The notes: generated by a model from the letters alone, not told the origin. A stretch of 32,896 bases of DNA from Mesorhizobium sp. B2-7-2 (GCF_006440775.1 NZ_VFTZ01000039.1:1-32896), one strand, 5' to 3'; numbered from the stretch's first letter, positions 1-8,086 are shown. Numbers and translations are program-made.

Positions 1-384
1 CTCTTCATGGACGCTGCCTCGGTCCTGGTATTCCCGGCGTGTGGGTATCGAAGCACAAAAGCCACATCTTAGTTGCCATTCCGCAGCGAGGAGATCATGT
101 TTGGCTAAAATAAGAAGAGCCTCGTTAAGCGGAAGCGGCCTGACTAGTTCGTTCGGCGTAAACTGGCAGCAACGTGTGAACGGGGGGCATTCCGGCAGGA
201 GCGCAATCCCATGGGCGCGAGTTGATATCCAAATGAGGAAGAAACTGACATCAGCCCTCGCCACAGCCCGCGAGCATAGTTCATGTCCGCCGCGTAATAT
301 TCCCGTTGAACGCACACCGAAGCTATTGCGCTGAAAGCATAAAATTGCCATCTCCCGACGAAGTTACCGCTGGTGGGGATGGGA
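1..384. other. Left-edge region without a recognised gene
   Basis: No frame here gives a protein that I recognise. A frame open from the left edge ends at a TAG at 70-72 and could be the last two dozen codons of a gene outside the window, but this cannot be supported. A 97-codon plus-strand frame (41-334) is rich in Arg and Ser, has no clear Shine-Dalgarno and no domain I can name, so it is not called. The promoter of the CD-NTase gene should lie in the right part of this stretch, but no convincing -35/-10 pair was seen. Confidence 0.4.
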
Positions 385-1266
385 ATGGGCGTATCTGACG
401 AGTTCTACAACTTCCGGAATAACTACAATATCGGCACCGACCTGATCAGCTCGATAGGACAGCGGTACCGGCGTATCACCACGCGCCTTAACACAGACTT
501 CTGGAACACTGATTCCAGCTCCGCCCACAGTCTCTATGTTGGCTCTTACGGTCGCGACACCGCCGCACGCGGAATCAGCGACCTGGATATCGGCTTCCAG
601 CTCCCCTATGCGGAATACGTCAAATACAGCGCGTATCAGGGCAACGGTCAGTCCGCACTTCTTCAGGCCGTGAAAAACTCCCTCCTCAAAACCTACGGCT
701 CCAGCAACGTCGGCGGCAACGGTCAGGTTGTCGTCATCTCCTTCACGGACGGAATCACATTCGAAATCCTCCCCTATTTCGACAACACGGACGGTTCCTG
801 GACGTTTGCCGATTCAAACGGGGGAGGTACCTGGCGACAGTGCAACCCCCGGGCAGAGATAAATGCCGTCCAGACACGCAATACGGCCGTTAACGGCAAC
901 CTGAAAGCGCTCGGCCGCATGATGAGGGTGTGGAAAGACCATAATAGCGTTCCGATGACTGGAGCGCTGATTGACGCGCTTGCCTATCAGTTCATCGAAA
1001 CGTGGGAGTATCGGGATAAATCCTACGGCTATCATGACTACATGGCGCGGGACTTCCTGAAGTATCTCTACGACCTCGACCGAGAGAAAACTTACTGGCG
1101 GATGCCGGGAAGCGGTTCCTACGTCTACAAGACGGGGGTGTTCTGGTTGAAGGCGCTCAGTGACTACAATATCGCCGTCGAGGCCTGCAACATGCAGACC
1201 GACGACAAAGCCGCACAGCGCCGCGCGAAATGGAGGATCGTCTTTGGCACAACCTTCCCAATTTGA
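385..1266 (+). CDS. CD-NTase (SMODS-type oligonucleotide cyclase), CBASS-like
   Basis: This is predicted to be a cGAS/DncV-like nucleotidyltransferase that makes a cyclic oligonucleotide second messenger on phage infection. Counting from ATG 385, the motif VGSYGRDT lies near residues 52-59 with the Gly-Ser of the nucleotide-binding turn. It is followed by SDLDI with metal-binding Asp66 and Asp68, and a third acidic residue, Glu127, lies in FEILPYF. A C-terminal helical part contains RVWKDHNSVP. About 293 residues is a usual CD-NTase length. The start is uncertain: GTG 373, ATG 379 and ATG 385 are in frame. ATG 385 has the G-rich stretch GGTGGGGA 5-6 bases upstream. The 3' end overlaps the next gene by 23 nt, so the two are almost surely one operon. 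No Cap2 (E1/E2-like), Cap3 or HORMA/TRIP13 genes are visible. The family is well supported; clade and product cannot be told from the sequence alone. Confidence 0.88.
   Translation: MGVSDEFYNFRNNYNIGTDLISSIGQRYRRITTRLNTDFWNTDSSSAHSLYVGSYGRDTAARGISDLDIGFQLPYAEYVKYSAYQGNGQSALLQAVKNSLLKTYGSSNVGGNGQVVVISFTDGITFEILPYFDNTDGSWTFADSNGGGTWRQCNPRAEINAVQTRNTAVNGNLKALGRMMRVWKDHNSVPMTGALIDALAYQFIETWEYRDKSYGYHDYMARDFLKYLYDLDREKTYWRMPGSGSYVYKTGVFWLKALSDYNIAVEACNMQTDDKAAQRRAKWRIVFGTTFPI
1232..1246 (+). promoter_or_regulatory. Shine-Dalgarno deciding a TTG start for the SLATT gene
   Basis: GGAGG at 1232-1236 lies inside the CD-NTase coding sequence, 7 bases before TTG 1244 in the frame of the SLATT protein. 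Longer in-frame starts would overlap the CD-NTase by about 100 nt and add an N-terminus that looks like shadow coding. Confidence 0.7.
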
Positions 1267-1834
1267 TCCGCGGTACCAACTCGAGAGCCAAGTGCGCGAG
1301 TGTTACGGCCGTTGCGCCTACACCCACAAGATCCACGAGAAGATGGCCGAGCGGCTTGCCGACCATCAATGGTATGCAAAGTGGTTCAACATCATCCTGT
1401 CCGCGCTCATCGCCGGCGGCGCGGTGACGACCGTTTTCAGGGCGGAGACGGGGCTTCTGCAATATGCGGAATACGCGACCGTCGTGCTTGCCATTCTCAG
1501 CCTGATCTACAACGCCTACCAGAAGGACCTAGACCCCGGTGCTCTCGCGCAGCGACACAGGGAAACCGCGTCCGACATCTGGAATGTGCGAGAATCTTAC
1601 CTCAGCCTGATAACCGACGCGCTCAATACGGCAGTGCCAATTGACGACCTTCGGACTCAGCGCGACGAGTTGCAGACCAACCTTCACGAAATCTATCGGG
1701 CGGCACCCTTCACGGACGGGAAGGCCTACAAGAAGGCACAGAATTCCTTGAAGGACAACGAGGAGCTTATGTTCTCCGACAAGGAAATCGACGATATGCT
1801 GCCCACCACGTTAAGGCGGTCGAGCAGGGCTTAG
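1244..1834 (+). CDS. SLATT-family two-TM effector protein
   Basis: This 196-residue protein has two hydrophobic helices (about residues 47-66 and 76-92) close together, followed by a long amphipathic, charged helical region (KDLDPGALAQRHRETASDIW). That is the layout of SLATT proteins, the two-TM predicted pore-forming effectors paired with SMODS nucleotidyltransferases. Inferred role: membrane permeabilisation when the partner's nucleotide signal binds. Start choice: the frame is open from ATG/ACG codons far upstream (1160), but a GGAGG at 1232-1236 stands 7 bases before a TTG at 1244. That gives MAQPSQFDPRYQLES, so TTG 1244 is preferred. It overlaps the CD-NTase stop (1264-1266) by 23 nt, suggesting translational coupling. 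Known in the family: SLATT domains associate with SMODS and SLOG sensors. Not known here: ligand and mode of activation. Confidence 0.8.
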   Translation: MAQPSQFDPRYQLESQVRECYGRCAYTHKIHEKMAERLADHQWYAKWFNIILSALIAGGAVTTVFRAETGLLQYAEYATVVLAILSLIYNAYQKDLDPGALAQRHRETASDIWNVRESYLSLITDALNTAVPIDDLRTQRDELQTNLHEIYRAAPFTDGKAYKKAQNSLKDNEELMFSDKEIDDMLPTTLRRSSRA

Positions 1835-2128
1835 TCAAGCGCCGGTCGGTCCCGCCAGCAGGCTAGGTAAATAAACGAACGGCGGCCTTTCGGACAGTGT
1901 AAAGGGCGTCTCAACGACCGAAATCGGGCGCAAAGCTCTCTTTCACTTCCAGCCATGTGTGGGCCGAATCGAGTCAGAATGCTTGGCTTCACTAGAAAAT
2001 CGGGCAGTGTTAATGTGCCCCGAAGCGGGAGGGATCACTCTCGCAGAGTTTAATTCGGTACAATGGTACAGCGCTGCAAATCTCCATGTCTTGGTCATTA
2101 GATTCGCCAGACCAAAGGTGGCCCAGTT
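1835..2128. other. Intergenic region between SLATT gene and convergent integrase
   Basis: The two flanking genes converge here. I see no convincing open frame, no strong hairpin followed by a T-tract and no copy of the tRNA-Phe attachment sequence. Plus-strand frames that start near 2086 run into the antisense of the integrase and are shadows. Confidence 0.4.
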
Positions 2129-3337
2129 TTAGCGATCTTCAACCGCCGTTTTCACCCGCGCGTTTTTGCTCTCGAGTTCATCCAGATAATCGGCCCACCA
2201 TTGCATCATCTTTACGCGCTCTTCCCAGTACTCTGCCCGGGCGTAGGCGCGACGTACGTCGTTGTTCTCAACATGGGCCAGCTGCCGCTCTATGGCGTCC
2301 GGATGCCATCTTCCGCATTCGTTTAGCAAAGTTGATGCCGTTGCTCGAAAACCGTGCGCGGTGGCTTCTTCCTTGCCGTACCCAATACGGCGAAGGGCAG
2401 CGTTAAGCGTGTTGTCGGAAATCGGACGCGAGCCCGATCGAATACTAGGAAACAACAGCGTGCCCCCACCAGAGGTTTCTCTAAGTGAGGTCAGGACCCC
2501 GACGGCCTGCCTGGAGAGAGGTACGCGGTGCGGCCGTCTCATTTTCATGCGCCCTTCAGGGATGCTCCACACCGAGCTTTCGAAATCGAACTCGTCCCAT
2601 CCGGCCGCGCGCAGCTCGCCGGGGCGGGGAAACAGCAGGGCCATCAGCCTTAGGGCGGCTCGGGTTGTCGGCTGCCCGTCAAATGCATTGATCGCCCTCA
2701 GCAAGCCTCCCAAGGCCTTAGGATCGGTAACGGCGGCGCGCGGCGTGACCGTTGGACCGACGAGTGCTCCCCGCAGGGCGATCGTCGGATCTGTATCGGC
2801 GCGTGCGGTTGCGATTGCATATCGAAACACGCTGCCGATAGTGGAGCGCAGTCGCCTGGCCGACTCGTATCGACCGCGAACCTCCACGCTGCGGAGAGCG
2901 GCAAGAATTGTGGCCGGATCAATCTCCCGAACGCTTTTGTCCCCCAACGTTGGATGGGCAAAGTCGAGCAACCATTTGACCTTGGTGATGGTCCGGTCGG
3001 CACGACCCTCCTTCTTCAGCTTGTCGACATAGTCCTCCGCGATTGAGCGAAAGGTGTCCTCTGCCGAAGCCTTTTGTGACTTACGCTCCTGGGCGGGGTC
3101 GATGCCACGTAGGAGGAGACGTTTGGCGGTATCGCGCGCCTCGCGTGCCTCAGCCAGGGAGATGAGCGGATAGCTGCCCAACGCCAGAAGCTTCTGCTTG
3201 CCGCCAAAACGATAGGCGAGGCGCCATAGGCGAGATCCGGTAGGCTGAACCCAAAGCTGGAGCCCGCCACCGTCAGACAATTTCACGAGCTTTGAAGCGG
3301 GTCGGGCATTTCGGCATTTTACGTCGGAAAGCGCCAT
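2129..3337 (-). CDS. P4-type tyrosine site-specific integrase
   Basis: This is a tyrosine recombinase of the P4/DUF4102 type and catalyses integration and excision of the island at tRNA-Phe. The N-terminal arm-binding domain shows LSDGGGLQLWVQP and LGSYPLISLAEAR. A central core-binding SAM-like domain follows. The C-terminal catalytic domain shows (numbered from Met at 3352) Arg248 in PGELR, Lys270, His333 and Arg336 in HGFR, His360 in QLAHVE and the nucleophile Tyr370 in RRAYARAEY. All catalytic residues are present, so it looks functional. Start: ATG 3352 is possible, but family members usually begin MAL(S/T)D, which matches ATG 3337 and gives 402 residues. The gene lies about 200 bp from the tRNA-Phe 3' end and is transcribed away from it, toward the defence-like pair. 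Confidence 0.93.
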   Translation of the reverse strand: MALSDVKCRNARPASKLVKLSDGGGLQLWVQPTGSRLWRLAYRFGGKQKLLALGSYPLISLAEAREARDTAKRLLLRGIDPAQERKSQKASAEDTFRSIAEDYVDKLKKEGRADRTITKVKWLLDFAHPTLGDKSVREIDPATILAALRSVEVRGRYESARRLRSTIGSVFRYAIATARADTDPTIALRGALVGPTVTPRAAVTDPKALGGLLRAINAFDGQPTTRAALRLMALLFPRPGELRAAGWDEFDFESSVWSIPEGRMKMRRPHRVPLSRQAVGVLTSLRETSGGGTLLFPSIRSGSRPISDNTLNAALRRIGYGKEEATAHGFRATASTLLNECGRWHPDAIERQLAHVENNDVRRAYARAEYWEERVKMMQWWADYLDELESKNARVKTAVEDR

Positions 3338-3550
3338 TTCCGGGAGCTCCATTTGGCTGCATCGATACCATCAGGATCTCCAATACCACCGAAAATACCA
3401 GCCCTCCGCCTCGTTGGACCAACTACGCCGAAATTCCACAAAACACGGCCAACCGCGCCTTGCGTCACAAAAATTACCAAGGATTTCAGACATTTGCCGA
3501 GACAAAAGCGTAGATGCTTCGGCGAAAGAGACTGTCGGGAGAAGAGGGGA

Positions 3551-3626
<76 letters not shown>

Positions 3627-3791
3627 CTGTGCCGGCTAACGGGATGCGCCCGCCGGGTTTCACGAAGGCGCCAGGCGGCGCCCCTTGAAAGCGCGTGGGT
3701 TATAGCACGGGAATCTTGCCTGTCCAGCGCCTAGGTGTTGATTTCGTCAGGAAAGAAAAATCGCTGGAAAACGACCGGTCGCCGGCTGCGC

Positions 3792-4013
3792 TCACGGCTC
3801 GTCCTTGGGCGTCGGGCCCGGCTTCGGGCTGTCGTCTTCTTCCTCTTCGCCGTCGCGGCCGGGGATGATATAGGCGCCCTTCAGCCAGCGGTTGAGGTCG
3901 ATGTCCTTGCAGCGCGCCGAGCAGAACGGATAATGCTCGCGCGCCGACGGCTTGCCGCATTCGGGGCAGGGCCGTTTCGGCCTCAGCGGCGTTACCTTGT
4001 CGCCCGAGCTCAT
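3792..4013 (-). CDS. yacG: DNA gyrase inhibitor YacG (zinc-binding)
   Basis: A 73-residue protein with a CPECGKPS...YPFCSARCKDIDLNRWL motif. The four cysteines (CX2C and CX3C) form the zinc site of the YacG family, followed by the family's conserved DLNRWL. YacG binds GyrB and inhibits gyrase in E. coli. The C-terminal tail is acidic and proline-rich (EEEEDDSPKPG), common in rhizobial members. The frame is open further upstream to 4214, but that part is the antisense-free shadow of maf, and ATG 4013 gives the normal family length. It begins 13 nt after the maf stop, in the conserved order infA-maf-yacG-tRNA-Phe. Confidence 0.9.
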   Translation of the reverse strand: MSSGDKVTPLRPKRPCPECGKPSAREHYPFCSARCKDIDLNRWLKGAYIIPGRDGEEEEDDSPKPGPTPKDEP

Positions 4014-4026
4014 GTGCAGACTATGC

Positions 4027-4653
4027 TCATGAGCGCGCGGCGTGCCAGTGCTGGTGCGCCTTGAAGCCTTCGCCGGAAAGCAGCGCCACGCTCTCGTAGA
4101 GCGGCAGGCCGACCACATTGGTGTAGGAGCCGACCAGCTTGACGACGAACGAGCCGGCCAGGCCCTGCACCGCATAGCCGCCGGCCTTGCCCCGCCACTC
4201 GCCCGACGCGACATAGGCGTCGATCTCCTCGCGCGGCAGCCGCTTGAAGCGCACCCTTGTCTCCACCAGCCGCTGGCGCAGCTTGCCGCCGGGCGTGATC
4301 AGGCAGATGCCGGAATAGACCCGGTGCGAGCGGCCGGAAAGCAGGCCGAGGCAATTGACGGCGTCGTCGATCGTCTCGGCCTTGGGCAGGATGCGCCGTC
4401 CGACCGCCACCACCGTGTCGGCGGCGAGGATGAAAGCAGGCGCATAGTCCTCCTCGCTCTTCAGCGAGGCCAGCGCCTTCTCGGCCTTGTCCTTGGAAAG
4501 GCGCTTGGCCAGCGAGCGCGGATGCTCGGCGCGCAGCGGCGTCTCGTCGACATCGGCGGGCAGCACCCGGTCCGGCTCGATGCCGGCCTGCTGCAAGAGT
4601 TCGATGCGGCGCGGCGAACCAGACGCAAGCACCAGCTTCTGCAGAATGCTCAT
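4027..4653 (-). CDS. maf: Maf-family nucleoside triphosphate pyrophosphatase
   Basis: A 208-residue Maf protein. These enzymes hydrolyse non-canonical or modified NTPs (m7GTP, dTTP/UTP, depending on subgroup) to the monophosphate. Visible family motifs are the N-terminal LVLASGSPRRIELL, then ADVDET, the catalytic ILAADTVVAVGRRIL and the C-terminal GGYAVQGLAGSFV and GSYTNVVGLPL. Start: ATG 4653 places SGSPRR at the usual position. The longer frame to 4707 would translate a palindromic repeat and is rejected. A composite repeat starts 1-2 bases upstream of this ATG, so there is no visible Shine-Dalgarno. It sits directly upstream of yacG. Confidence 0.93.
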   Translation of the reverse strand: MSILQKLVLASGSPRRIELLQQAGIEPDRVLPADVDETPLRAEHPRSLAKRLSKDKAEKALASLKSEEDYAPAFILAADTVVAVGRRILPKAETIDDAVNCLGLLSGRSHRVYSGICLITPGGKLRQRLVETRVRFKRLPREEIDAYVASGEWRGKAGGYAVQGLAGSFVVKLVGSYTNVVGLPLYESVALLSGEGFKAHQHWHAARS

Positions 4654-4654
4654 G

Positions 4655-4763
4655 GGAGCATGATGCCGAAAAGTGTGAAGCGGTTTTCGGACGACATCAT
4701 GCTCCACTCCCTGGTTTGGAGCCGGATGATTTCAGGTCGAACAGACCTGAAATCATCCGGCTC
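4655..4763. repeat. Composite palindromic intergenic element 1 (RIME-like)
   Basis: There are two stems in series. The first pairs GGAGCATGATG (4655-4665) with CATCATGCTCC (4695-4705), and inside it CCGAAAA pairs with TTTTCGG. The second is a perfect 20-bp stem, 4719-4738 with 4744-4763, around a 5-nt loop. The unit recurs at 5036-5148 and, diverged, at 5653-5777. It resembles the rhizobial intergenic mosaic elements by structure; assignment to a named family is inferred. Confidence 0.85.
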
Positions 4764-4781
4764 TGGGTTCGCGCCGGACTG

Positions 4782-5000
4782 TTACTTGAAACGGTAGGTG
4801 ATGCGGCCCTTGGTCAGGTCATAGGGCGTCATCTCGACCAGGACCTTGTCGCCGGTCAGCACGCGAATGCGGTTCTTGCGCATGCGGCCGGCCGTGTGGG
4901 CGATGATTTCGTGTTCGTTTTCGAGCTTCACCCGGAACATCGCATTGGGCAGCAGTTCGGTGACCACACCTGGAAACTCGAGGACTTCTTCCTTCGGCAT
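4782..5000 (-). CDS. infA: Translation initiation factor IF-1
   Basis: A 72-residue S1/OB-fold protein that binds the ribosomal A site with IF-2 and IF-3 during initiation. The whole sequence is typical: [47 protein letters not shown] and the C-terminal [14 protein letters not shown]. Length is exactly that of the family. An AAAGGT precedes the ATG by about 5 bases. It lies between two composite palindromic elements, so it may be transcribed or processed separately from its neighbours. Confidence 0.98.
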
Positions 5001-5035
5001 TCGATACCTTTGCTTGGATGGCGGTTCCGGCGCCT

Positions 5036-5148
5036 AGAGTATGATGCCGAAAAGTGTCAAGCGGTTTTCGGGCGACATCGTGCTCTAGTTCTTTGATCCG
5101 GAGTCGGATGATTTCCGGCCGAACCGAACGGAAATCATCCGACTCCGG
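5036..5148. repeat. Composite palindromic intergenic element 2 (RIME-like)
   Basis: Same architecture as the element at 4655-4763. An outer stem AGAGTATGATG with CATCGTGCTCT (5036-5085) encloses CCGAAAA/TTTTCGG. It is followed by a 20-bp stem, 5098-5117 with 5129-5148, around an 11-nt loop. It fills most of the gap between infA and the phosphatase-like gene. Confidence 0.85.
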
Positions 5149-5198
5149 CCGGAATTTGCGGCGGAACCTATATGATAATCGCCCGCTTGTGAACATGC

Positions 5199-5651
5199 TT
5201 AATCGGCCGCGTTTTTTGCCTCAGGAAGCAGAAAACGTCGGCTTATGCGCGCTTTCAGCCGCTCGCGCACATCGCGATAGGCGGCCATGATGTGCTCCCG
5301 CGTGCCGCCGGTGTCGGTCGGGTCGGGCATCGGCCAGTATTCGACCTCGACGGCGAGCGAGCGGGTGAGCTCGAGCGCCGCATGATGCGCCTCCGGCGCC
5401 AGCGTTACGATCAGGTCGAAATAATCGTCCTCCATATCCGCCAGCGTCCTGGGTTGGCGCTCCCCAAGCGACAGGCCTTCTTCGGCGAGCACTGCATCGA
5501 CGAACGGGTCGCGCTCGCCGGCGCGCACACCGGCCGAAGCGACGAAGGTGGTGGCGGGAAGCATGCGGCGCGCCATTTGTTCCGCGATCGGCGAGCGCAC
5601 GGCGTTCATGCCGCACAAAAACAGGATCGAATGCGGCAGCGCGGCCAACAC
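5199..5651 (-). CDS. Low-molecular-weight protein tyrosine phosphatase / arsenate reductase-like protein
   Basis: A 150-residue protein with the P-loop CGMNAVRS (Cys13, Arg19), the CX5R signature of low-molecular-weight tyrosine phosphatases and the related arsenate reductases. A DP pair in WPMPDPTD near residue 114 fits the general-acid loop. The substrate cannot be told. In rhizobia a gene of this type regularly lies between the UPF0262 gene and infA, which points to a housekeeping role rather than arsenic resistance. No ars genes are nearby. Confidence 0.8.
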   Translation of the reverse strand: MLAALPHSILFLCGMNAVRSPIAEQMARRMLPATTFVASAGVRAGERDPFVDAVLAEEGLSLGERQPRTLADMEDDYFDLIVTLAPEAHHAALELTRSLAVEVEYWPMPDPTDTGGTREHIMAAYRDVRERLKARISRRFLLPEAKNAAD

Positions 5652-5652
5652 T

Positions 5653-5777
5653 AGAGCATGATCCCGAACCGGAGGTCAGCGCACGCAAAAAGTGGGACCC
5701 GGTTTTCGGAGAAGATCATGCTCCAACAAAGAGTTAGATCAGGACGGTATTTCAACGAAACATCATCCTGATCTAAC
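5653..5777. repeat. Composite palindromic element 3, reaching into the UPF0262 stop codon
   Basis: A variant of elements 1 and 2. An outer stem, AGAGCATGATC with GATCATGCTC (5653-5722), carries a longer insertion. It is followed by a stem GTTAGATCAGGA (5733-5744) with TCCTGATCTAAC (5766-5777). The last arm contains the stop codon of the UPF0262 gene (complement of 5773-5775), so the element begins inside that gene's end. It starts 2 bases upstream of the phosphatase-like ATG. Confidence 0.75.
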
Positions 5778-6258
5778 CCCGCCAGTGCAGCACGCAGACC
5801 AGCGTGAACAGCCGGCGCGCCGTGTCGAAGTCGATCTCGATCTTGCCGGCGAGCCGGTCCATCAGCGTCTGCGAGCCCTCATTGTGCAGGCCGCGCCGGC
5901 CCATGTCGATCGCCTCGATATGGCTCGGCGTCGAGGAGCGGATGGCTTCGTAGTAGCTTTCGCAGATCAGGTAGTAGTCCTTGACGATGCGCCTCAGCGG
6001 CGTCAGCGACAGGATGTGGGTGACCACCTCGGCGCCGTTCTCGCGGCTGACGCCGAAGACCAGGCGGGACTCGGCAAGTGAAAGCTTAAGCTTGTAAGGA
6101 CCCGCGCCGTCATCATTGACCGGCCGAAAACGGTTCTCCTCGATGAGGTCGAAGATCGCCACGGCCCGCTCGTGCTCGACGTCGGGCGTCGAACGTCCGA
6201 TCGATTCGTCGAGCTCGACGTCGATCAGCCTGTCGCGGGTCTGGTCGCGGCCGGACAT
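5773..6258 (-). CDS. UPF0262 family protein
   Basis: A 161-residue conserved alphaproteobacterial protein of unknown function. Recognisable stretches are DRLIDVELDE, IFDLIEENRF, GPYKLKLSLAESRLVFGVS, HILSLTPLRRIVKDYY and GRRGLHNEGSQTL. It starts 2 nt after the hisD stop, so it is co-transcribed with hisD. This neighbourhood is conserved in Rhizobiales. No catalytic motif is evident. Its stop codon lies within a palindromic repeat. Confidence 0.88.
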   Translation of the reverse strand: MSGRDQTRDRLIDVELDESIGRSTPDVEHERAVAIFDLIEENRFRPVNDDGAGPYKLKLSLAESRLVFGVSRENGAEVVTHILSLTPLRRIVKDYYLICESYYEAIRSSTPSHIEAIDMGRRGLHNEGSQTLMDRLAGKIEIDFDTARRLFTLVCVLHWRG

Positions 6259-6260
6259 CG

Positions 6261-7553
6261 TTACATGTTCAACCTGATCGCGACGGAGCGGGCATGGGCA
6301 TCGAGCCCTTCGGCCTTGGCGAGCGCGATCGCGGCGGGCGCCAGCGCCTTGAGCTGCTCCGGGCCGAGCTTCAGGATCGAGCTGCGCTTGACGAAATCGA
6401 GCACGGACAGACCCGACGAGAAACGCGCCGACCGCGCCGTCGGCAAGACGTGGTTGGGGCCGCCGACATAGTCGCCGATGACTTCCGGCGTATGGCGGCC
6501 GATAAACACGGCGCCCGCGTTGCGTATCCTGGAAAGGAATGCCTCCGCGTCGTCGAAGGCGAGCTCGACATGCTCGGCCGCGATCCTGTCGACAAGCGGC
6601 AGCGAGGCGTCGAGCGTCGGCACCAGGATCACTGCGCCGAAATCGCGCCAGCTGGCCCCGGCCGTCTCGCCGCGCGGCAGCACCTTGAGCTGGCGCTCGA
6701 CCGCCTGCTCGACCGCCTTGCCGAATTCCGGATCGTCGGTGATCAGGATCGACTGCGCCGAAACGTCATGCTCGGCTTGCGCCAAAAGGTCGGCCGCGAT
6801 CCAGTCCGGATCGTTGTCGGCATCGGCCACCACCAGCACTTCCGACGGCCCGGCGATCATGTCGATGCCGACCGTGCCGAACACCTGCCGCTTGGCCGCT
6901 GCGACATAGGCGTTGCCCGGACCGACGATCTTGGCGACCGGCCTGATCGTCTCGGTGCCATAGGCAAGCGCTGCAACGGCCTGCGCGCCGCCGACGCGGT
7001 AGATCTCCGAAACGCCGGCAAGGTCGGCTGCCACCAGCACCAGCGGATTGATGACGCCGCCAGAGGCCGGCACGACGATGGCGATGCGCTCGACGCCGGC
7101 GACCCTGGCCGGCACGGCGTTCATCAGCACCGAGCTTGGATAGCTCGCCGTGCCGCCCGGCACGTAAAGGCCGACGGCTTCGATCGCCGTCCAGCGCGAG
7201 CCGAGCTCGACGCCGGCGGCATCCGTATAGCGATCGTCCTTTGGCTTCTGCCGCTCGTGATGCGAGCGGATGCGGTCGCGCGCGAATTTGAGCGCCTCGA
7301 CGGTCGCCGGATCGGCCGCTTCATAGGCCTTGGCGATGTCGTCCTTCGACACCGCGATGCCGAGCGTGTTGAGATCGGCTTTGTCGAACTTCAGCGTGTA
7401 ATCGACAAGCGCCTTGTCGCCTTCGGCGCGCACGCGGGCGATGATGTCGCGCACCACGGCCTCGACATCGGCCGACACCTCGCGCTTGGTGGTGAGGAAC
7501 GCCGAAAAACGCTGTTCGAAATCGGCGTCCTGCTGTCGGAGCGTTATCGCCAT
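6261..7553 (-). CDS. hisD: Histidinol dehydrogenase
   Basis: A zinc enzyme that catalyses the last two steps of histidine synthesis, oxidising L-histidinol to L-histidine with two NAD. The 430-residue length is usual. Conserved stretches are VPGGTASYPSSVLMNAVPA, KIVGPGNAYVAAAKRQVFG, IDMIAGPSEVLVVAD, LLAQAEHDVSAQSILIT, the catalytic HVELAFDD and GGPNHVLPTARSARFSSGL. The gene starts 6 nt after the DUF2948 stop and is followed at once by UPF0262, so it sits in a tight operon. Confidence 0.97.
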   Translation of the reverse strand: MAITLRQQDADFEQRFSAFLTTKREVSADVEAVVRDIIARVRAEGDKALVDYTLKFDKADLNTLGIAVSKDDIAKAYEAADPATVEALKFARDRIRSHHERQKPKDDRYTDAAGVELGSRWTAIEAVGLYVPGGTASYPSSVLMNAVPARVAGVERIAIVVPASGGVINPLVLVAADLAGVSEIYRVGGAQAVAALAYGTETIRPVAKIVGPGNAYVAAAKRQVFGTVGIDMIAGPSEVLVVADADNDPDWIAADLLAQAEHDVSAQSILITDDPEFGKAVEQAVERQLKVLPRGETAGASWRDFGAVILVPTLDASLPLVDRIAAEHVELAFDDAEAFLSRIRNAGAVFIGRHTPEVIGDYVGGPNHVLPTARSARFSSGLSVLDFVKRSSILKLGPEQLKALAPAAIALAKAEGLDAHARSVAIRLNM

Positions 7554-7559
7554 CGCGCT

Positions 7560-7994
7560 TCAGCCTCTGTGCAGGGGGCGCGAGGTGGCTTCCCAGGAGC
7601 CGCCGATATCGGCAAGCCTGGCCTCGATGCATTCGACGTCGAGCATAATGGTGCCGCCGCCCGAAAAGATCAGCTCGACGATGCCGGCCGGCTTGCTGAT
7701 GGCGATGAAGCTGACCGCCAGCAGCGACAGCACCTCGGCCGGCTTGTCGCGCGCAATGCCGTTGGTCTTGGCGCCAAGCACGCGATCGAAATGCAAGACG
7801 CTCTGGCGCCGTTCATTATGCTGGCGGAACAAGCCGGATTTCGCTTCCCAGACGAAGCGGTTCATGGTCAGCACGAAACGCTTGGCCGCCGGCAGATATT
7901 CGAGGTCGGAGACCTTCATCACGGCGTCCTGGACATGCGCCGAGACGATGCTCAAATCCTGGTCGTCGAGCGCGATGAGCTTGAGAGCTGCCAT
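7560..7994 (-). CDS. DUF2948 family protein
   Basis: A 144-residue protein starting MAALKLIALDDQDL, with VSAHVQDAVMKVSDLEYLP and FVLTMNRFVWE, typical of DUF2948, a family found mainly in Rhizobiales and without known function. ATG 7994 is chosen over an in-frame start at 8060 because the longer N-terminus is not family-like. It lies between murA and hisD on the same strand and nearly touches hisD, consistent with one operon. Confidence 0.85.
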   Translation of the reverse strand: MAALKLIALDDQDLSIVSAHVQDAVMKVSDLEYLPAAKRFVLTMNRFVWEAKSGLFRQHNERRQSVLHFDRVLGAKTNGIARDKPAEVLSLLAVSFIAISKPAGIVELIFSGGGTIMLDVECIEARLADIGGSWEATSRPLHRG

Positions 7995-8086
7995 GCGGAA
8001 TGCGCACCCTGAACGTTGACAATTCAACGTTCTGTTATGCGGTCTTTCCGCTCGGCGCAACCGCTGGGAAAGAATGCTGCCAAGCG

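Noticed and set aside
41..334. A 97-codon plus-strand frame at the left edge
   Set aside because: Low-complexity Arg/Ser-rich translation, no clear ribosome site, no recognisable domain. Could be chance in GC-rich DNA.
1..3350. Second copy of the tRNA-Phe 3' end as distal att site
   Set aside because: None was found by eye in this stretch; it should lie outside the window.
6294..8012. Long plus-strand frame (572 codons) opposite hisD and DUF2948
   Set aside because: Arg/Asp/His-rich shadow of GC-rich genes on the other strand; hisD is unmistakable.
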